Below, one piece after another: positions 62,857 to 64,000 of a stretch of 64,000 nucleotides of DNA. Origin of the DNA: JAJXZP01 sp963787185 (GTDB lineage Bacteria > Spirochaetota > Spirochaetia > Treponematales > Rectinemataceae); assembly GCA_963787185.1 (NCBI GenBank), contig CAWBCC010000015.1, positions 372,001 to 436,000 of the forward strand. Direction: 5' to 3'. Position 1 is the stretch's first letter. Every line of letters starts with the position of its first letter. The position numbers were made by a program, and so were the translations under genes. The notes under the pieces are model-generated. The model was not told the DNA's origin. It searched no databases and saw nothing but the letters and a program-made list of their open reading frames with translations.

Positions 62857-64000
62857 ATGCCCATCACCTTCGCCGATCTTGGCAAAGCAGTCATCGAAAC
62901 GGAATATGCGGTTCGCGGCCCCATCGTCGCCCGGGCGGCCGAGCTCGAGAAACAAGGTCGGAAGATCATCTACTGCAATATCGGAAATCCGCAGGCGCTC
63001 GAACAGAAGCCTCTGACCTATCTTCGCCAGATTCTCGCTCTCTGCGAATACCCCGAACTAGTCGAAACCGCCAAGGCAGCCTTCCCCCCCGACGCCATGG
63101 AAACGGCCAAGCGCATCCTCGCGCTCTCCAAGCACGGCCTGGGCGCCTACTCCGAATCGAAGGGGTTGCGCGTGGTCCGCGAAGCGGTGGCCGATTTCAT
63201 CCGCGAGCGCGACGGCATCGACGCCGATCCCGAGGCGGTCTACCTCACCGACGGAGCCTCCAAGGGCGTCCAGGCGGCGCTCCGCATCCTCATCGCCGAC
63301 CCGAACGACGGCATCATGATCCCCATTCCCCAGTACCCGCTGTATTCGGCCACCATCACCCTGTACGAGGGCAAGCAGGTGCACTACTACCTCGACGAAG
63401 CCAACGACTGGCGCCTCTCGCGGCAGCTTTTGGAAGAGTCCATCGCCGAGGCCCACCGCCGCGGCGTCAGGGTCAAGGCCATCTGCGTCATCAATCCGGG
63501 CAACCCCACGGGTTCCGTCATCGACCGCGACAACATCGCCATGATCATCGATTTCGCCCGCGAGCACGATCTGGCCATCCTCGCCGACGAGGTCTACCAG
63601 GAGAACATCTACCGCCCAGGCGATCGTTTCACCTCCTTCGCCAAGGTCATGGTGGAGAAAAAGGAGACCAAGGTCTCCCTCTTCTCATTCCATTCCTGCT
63701 CTAAAGGTTTCATGGGCGAATGCGGCCATCGCGGCGGCTATATGGAAATCCGCAACATTCCCGCCGACGTGGTCGCTCAGATCACCAAGCTCCAATCGGT
63801 GAGCCTCTGCTCGAACCTTCCCGGCCAGGTCGCCGTGTACTGCATGGTGCGGCCTCCCAAACAGGGCGAAGCGAGCCATGCCCTCTACGCCAAGGAGCGC
63901 GACGGGATCCTCGCCGAGCTCCGCTCGCGTGCGATCCTTCTCGCCGAGGGACTCAACAAGATACCTGGCATCCAGTGCAACGCCGTCGCCGGCGCGATGT
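62857..64000 (+). CDS. Class I/II aminotransferase (alanine aminotransferase-like), 3' end beyond window
   Basis: At least 381 residues. PLP enzyme that most resembles eukaryote-type alanine aminotransferase, interconverting pyruvate/glutamate and alanine/2-oxoglutarate: YCNIGNPQALEQKPLTYLRQ, GAYSESKGLRVVREAV, YLTDGASKGVQ, INPGNPTGSVI, ILADEVYQEN and the PLP-lysine motif HSCSKGFMGECGHRGGY. AAGGAGG 7 nt upstream of ATG 62857. Substrate inferred from family, not shown. Confidence 0.92.
   Translation, partial: MPITFADLGKAVIETEYAVRGPIVARAAELEKQGRKIIYCNIGNPQALEQKPLTYLRQILALCEYPELVETAKAAFPPDAMETAKRILALSKHGLGAYSESKGLRVVREAVADFIRERDGIDADPEAVYLTDGASKGVQAALRILIADPNDGIMIPIPQYPLYSATITLYEGKQVHYYLDEANDWRLSRQLLEESIAEAHRRGVRVKAICVINPGNPTGSVIDRDNIAMIIDFAREHDLAILADEVYQENIYRPGDRFTSFAKVMVEKKETKVSLFSFHSCSKGFMGECGHRGGYMEIRNIPADVVAQITKLQSVSLCSNLPGQVAVYCMVRPPKQGEASHALYAKERDGILAELRSRAILLAEGLNKIPGIQCNAVAGAM

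Overview
The window is GC-rich bacterial chromosome, most likely from an environmental spirochaete. The best lineage hints are a protein resembling the spirochaete family I recall as DUF5312 (2746-4323) and a large hexapeptide beta-helix protein of the DUF4954 type (49871-52162). Several sugar and amino-acid ABC transporters are also present. There is no rRNA, no CRISPR array, and no tRNA that I could recognise.

Layout. 1-9505: end of a branched-chain amino-acid binding protein gene, a lipoprotein, biotin ligase BirA, the DUF5312-like protein, HflX, a CrtI-like oxidoreductase, a DUF2127 membrane protein and a YtcJ-like amidohydrolase. 9506-13409: a magnesium-transport operon (MgtA plus a PtsN-like protein). 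It is preceded by a 39-codon leader ORF rich in proline and acidic residues, which looks like an MgtL-type magnesium sensor. 13450-20889: a DUF2231-cytochrome c protein, then a leftward block of AtpZ-like protein, AraC regulator, sugar ABC permeases and binding protein, and a SIS-domain sugar isomerase. The binding-protein and SIS genes share a 59-bp cis element. 20890-27236: an RRM RNA-binding protein with a long hairpin-rich leader, a THEP1 NTPase, a DUF5666-like exported protein, an EncFtn-like ferritin, a cupin, a methyltransferase, a very short SufB/D-like protein and a U32 peptidase.

27401-43929 is a defence island. After a broken VOC gene and a Uma2 nuclease come a complete type I restriction system (HsdR, HsdM and an HsdS with an extra C-terminal domain), a RloC/PrrC-like ATPase with zinc hook and candidate anticodon-nuclease triad, and a frameshifted rmuC. 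Next are an ATPase-TOPRIM pair (PARIS/OLD-like) and a translationally coupled three-gene operon: a small HEPN protein with an R-x6-H motif, a KGGVGR-variant ParA/MinD-like ATPase and a second P-loop ATPase. I cannot match that trio to a named system, and it is the best candidate here for an undescribed one. Parts of the island (about 32.3-37.2 kb) are clearly more AT-rich than their surroundings.

44089-64000: a glycosidase-like protein, six 22-bp tandem repeats, a 126-bp inverted-repeat element, EF-G, two MFS transporters, the DUF4954 protein, a complete branched-chain amino-acid ABC operon with a LivM-LivG fusion, a membrane histidine kinase, serC-serA, an alpha/beta hydrolase and the start of an alanine aminotransferase-like gene.

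A pattern runs through the window. About ten genes that lack a Shine-Dalgarno sequence carry a TANNNT (-10-like) hexamer 6-10 nt before the start codon, which suggests leaderless mRNAs. Genes that have a good Shine-Dalgarno mostly do not show it.
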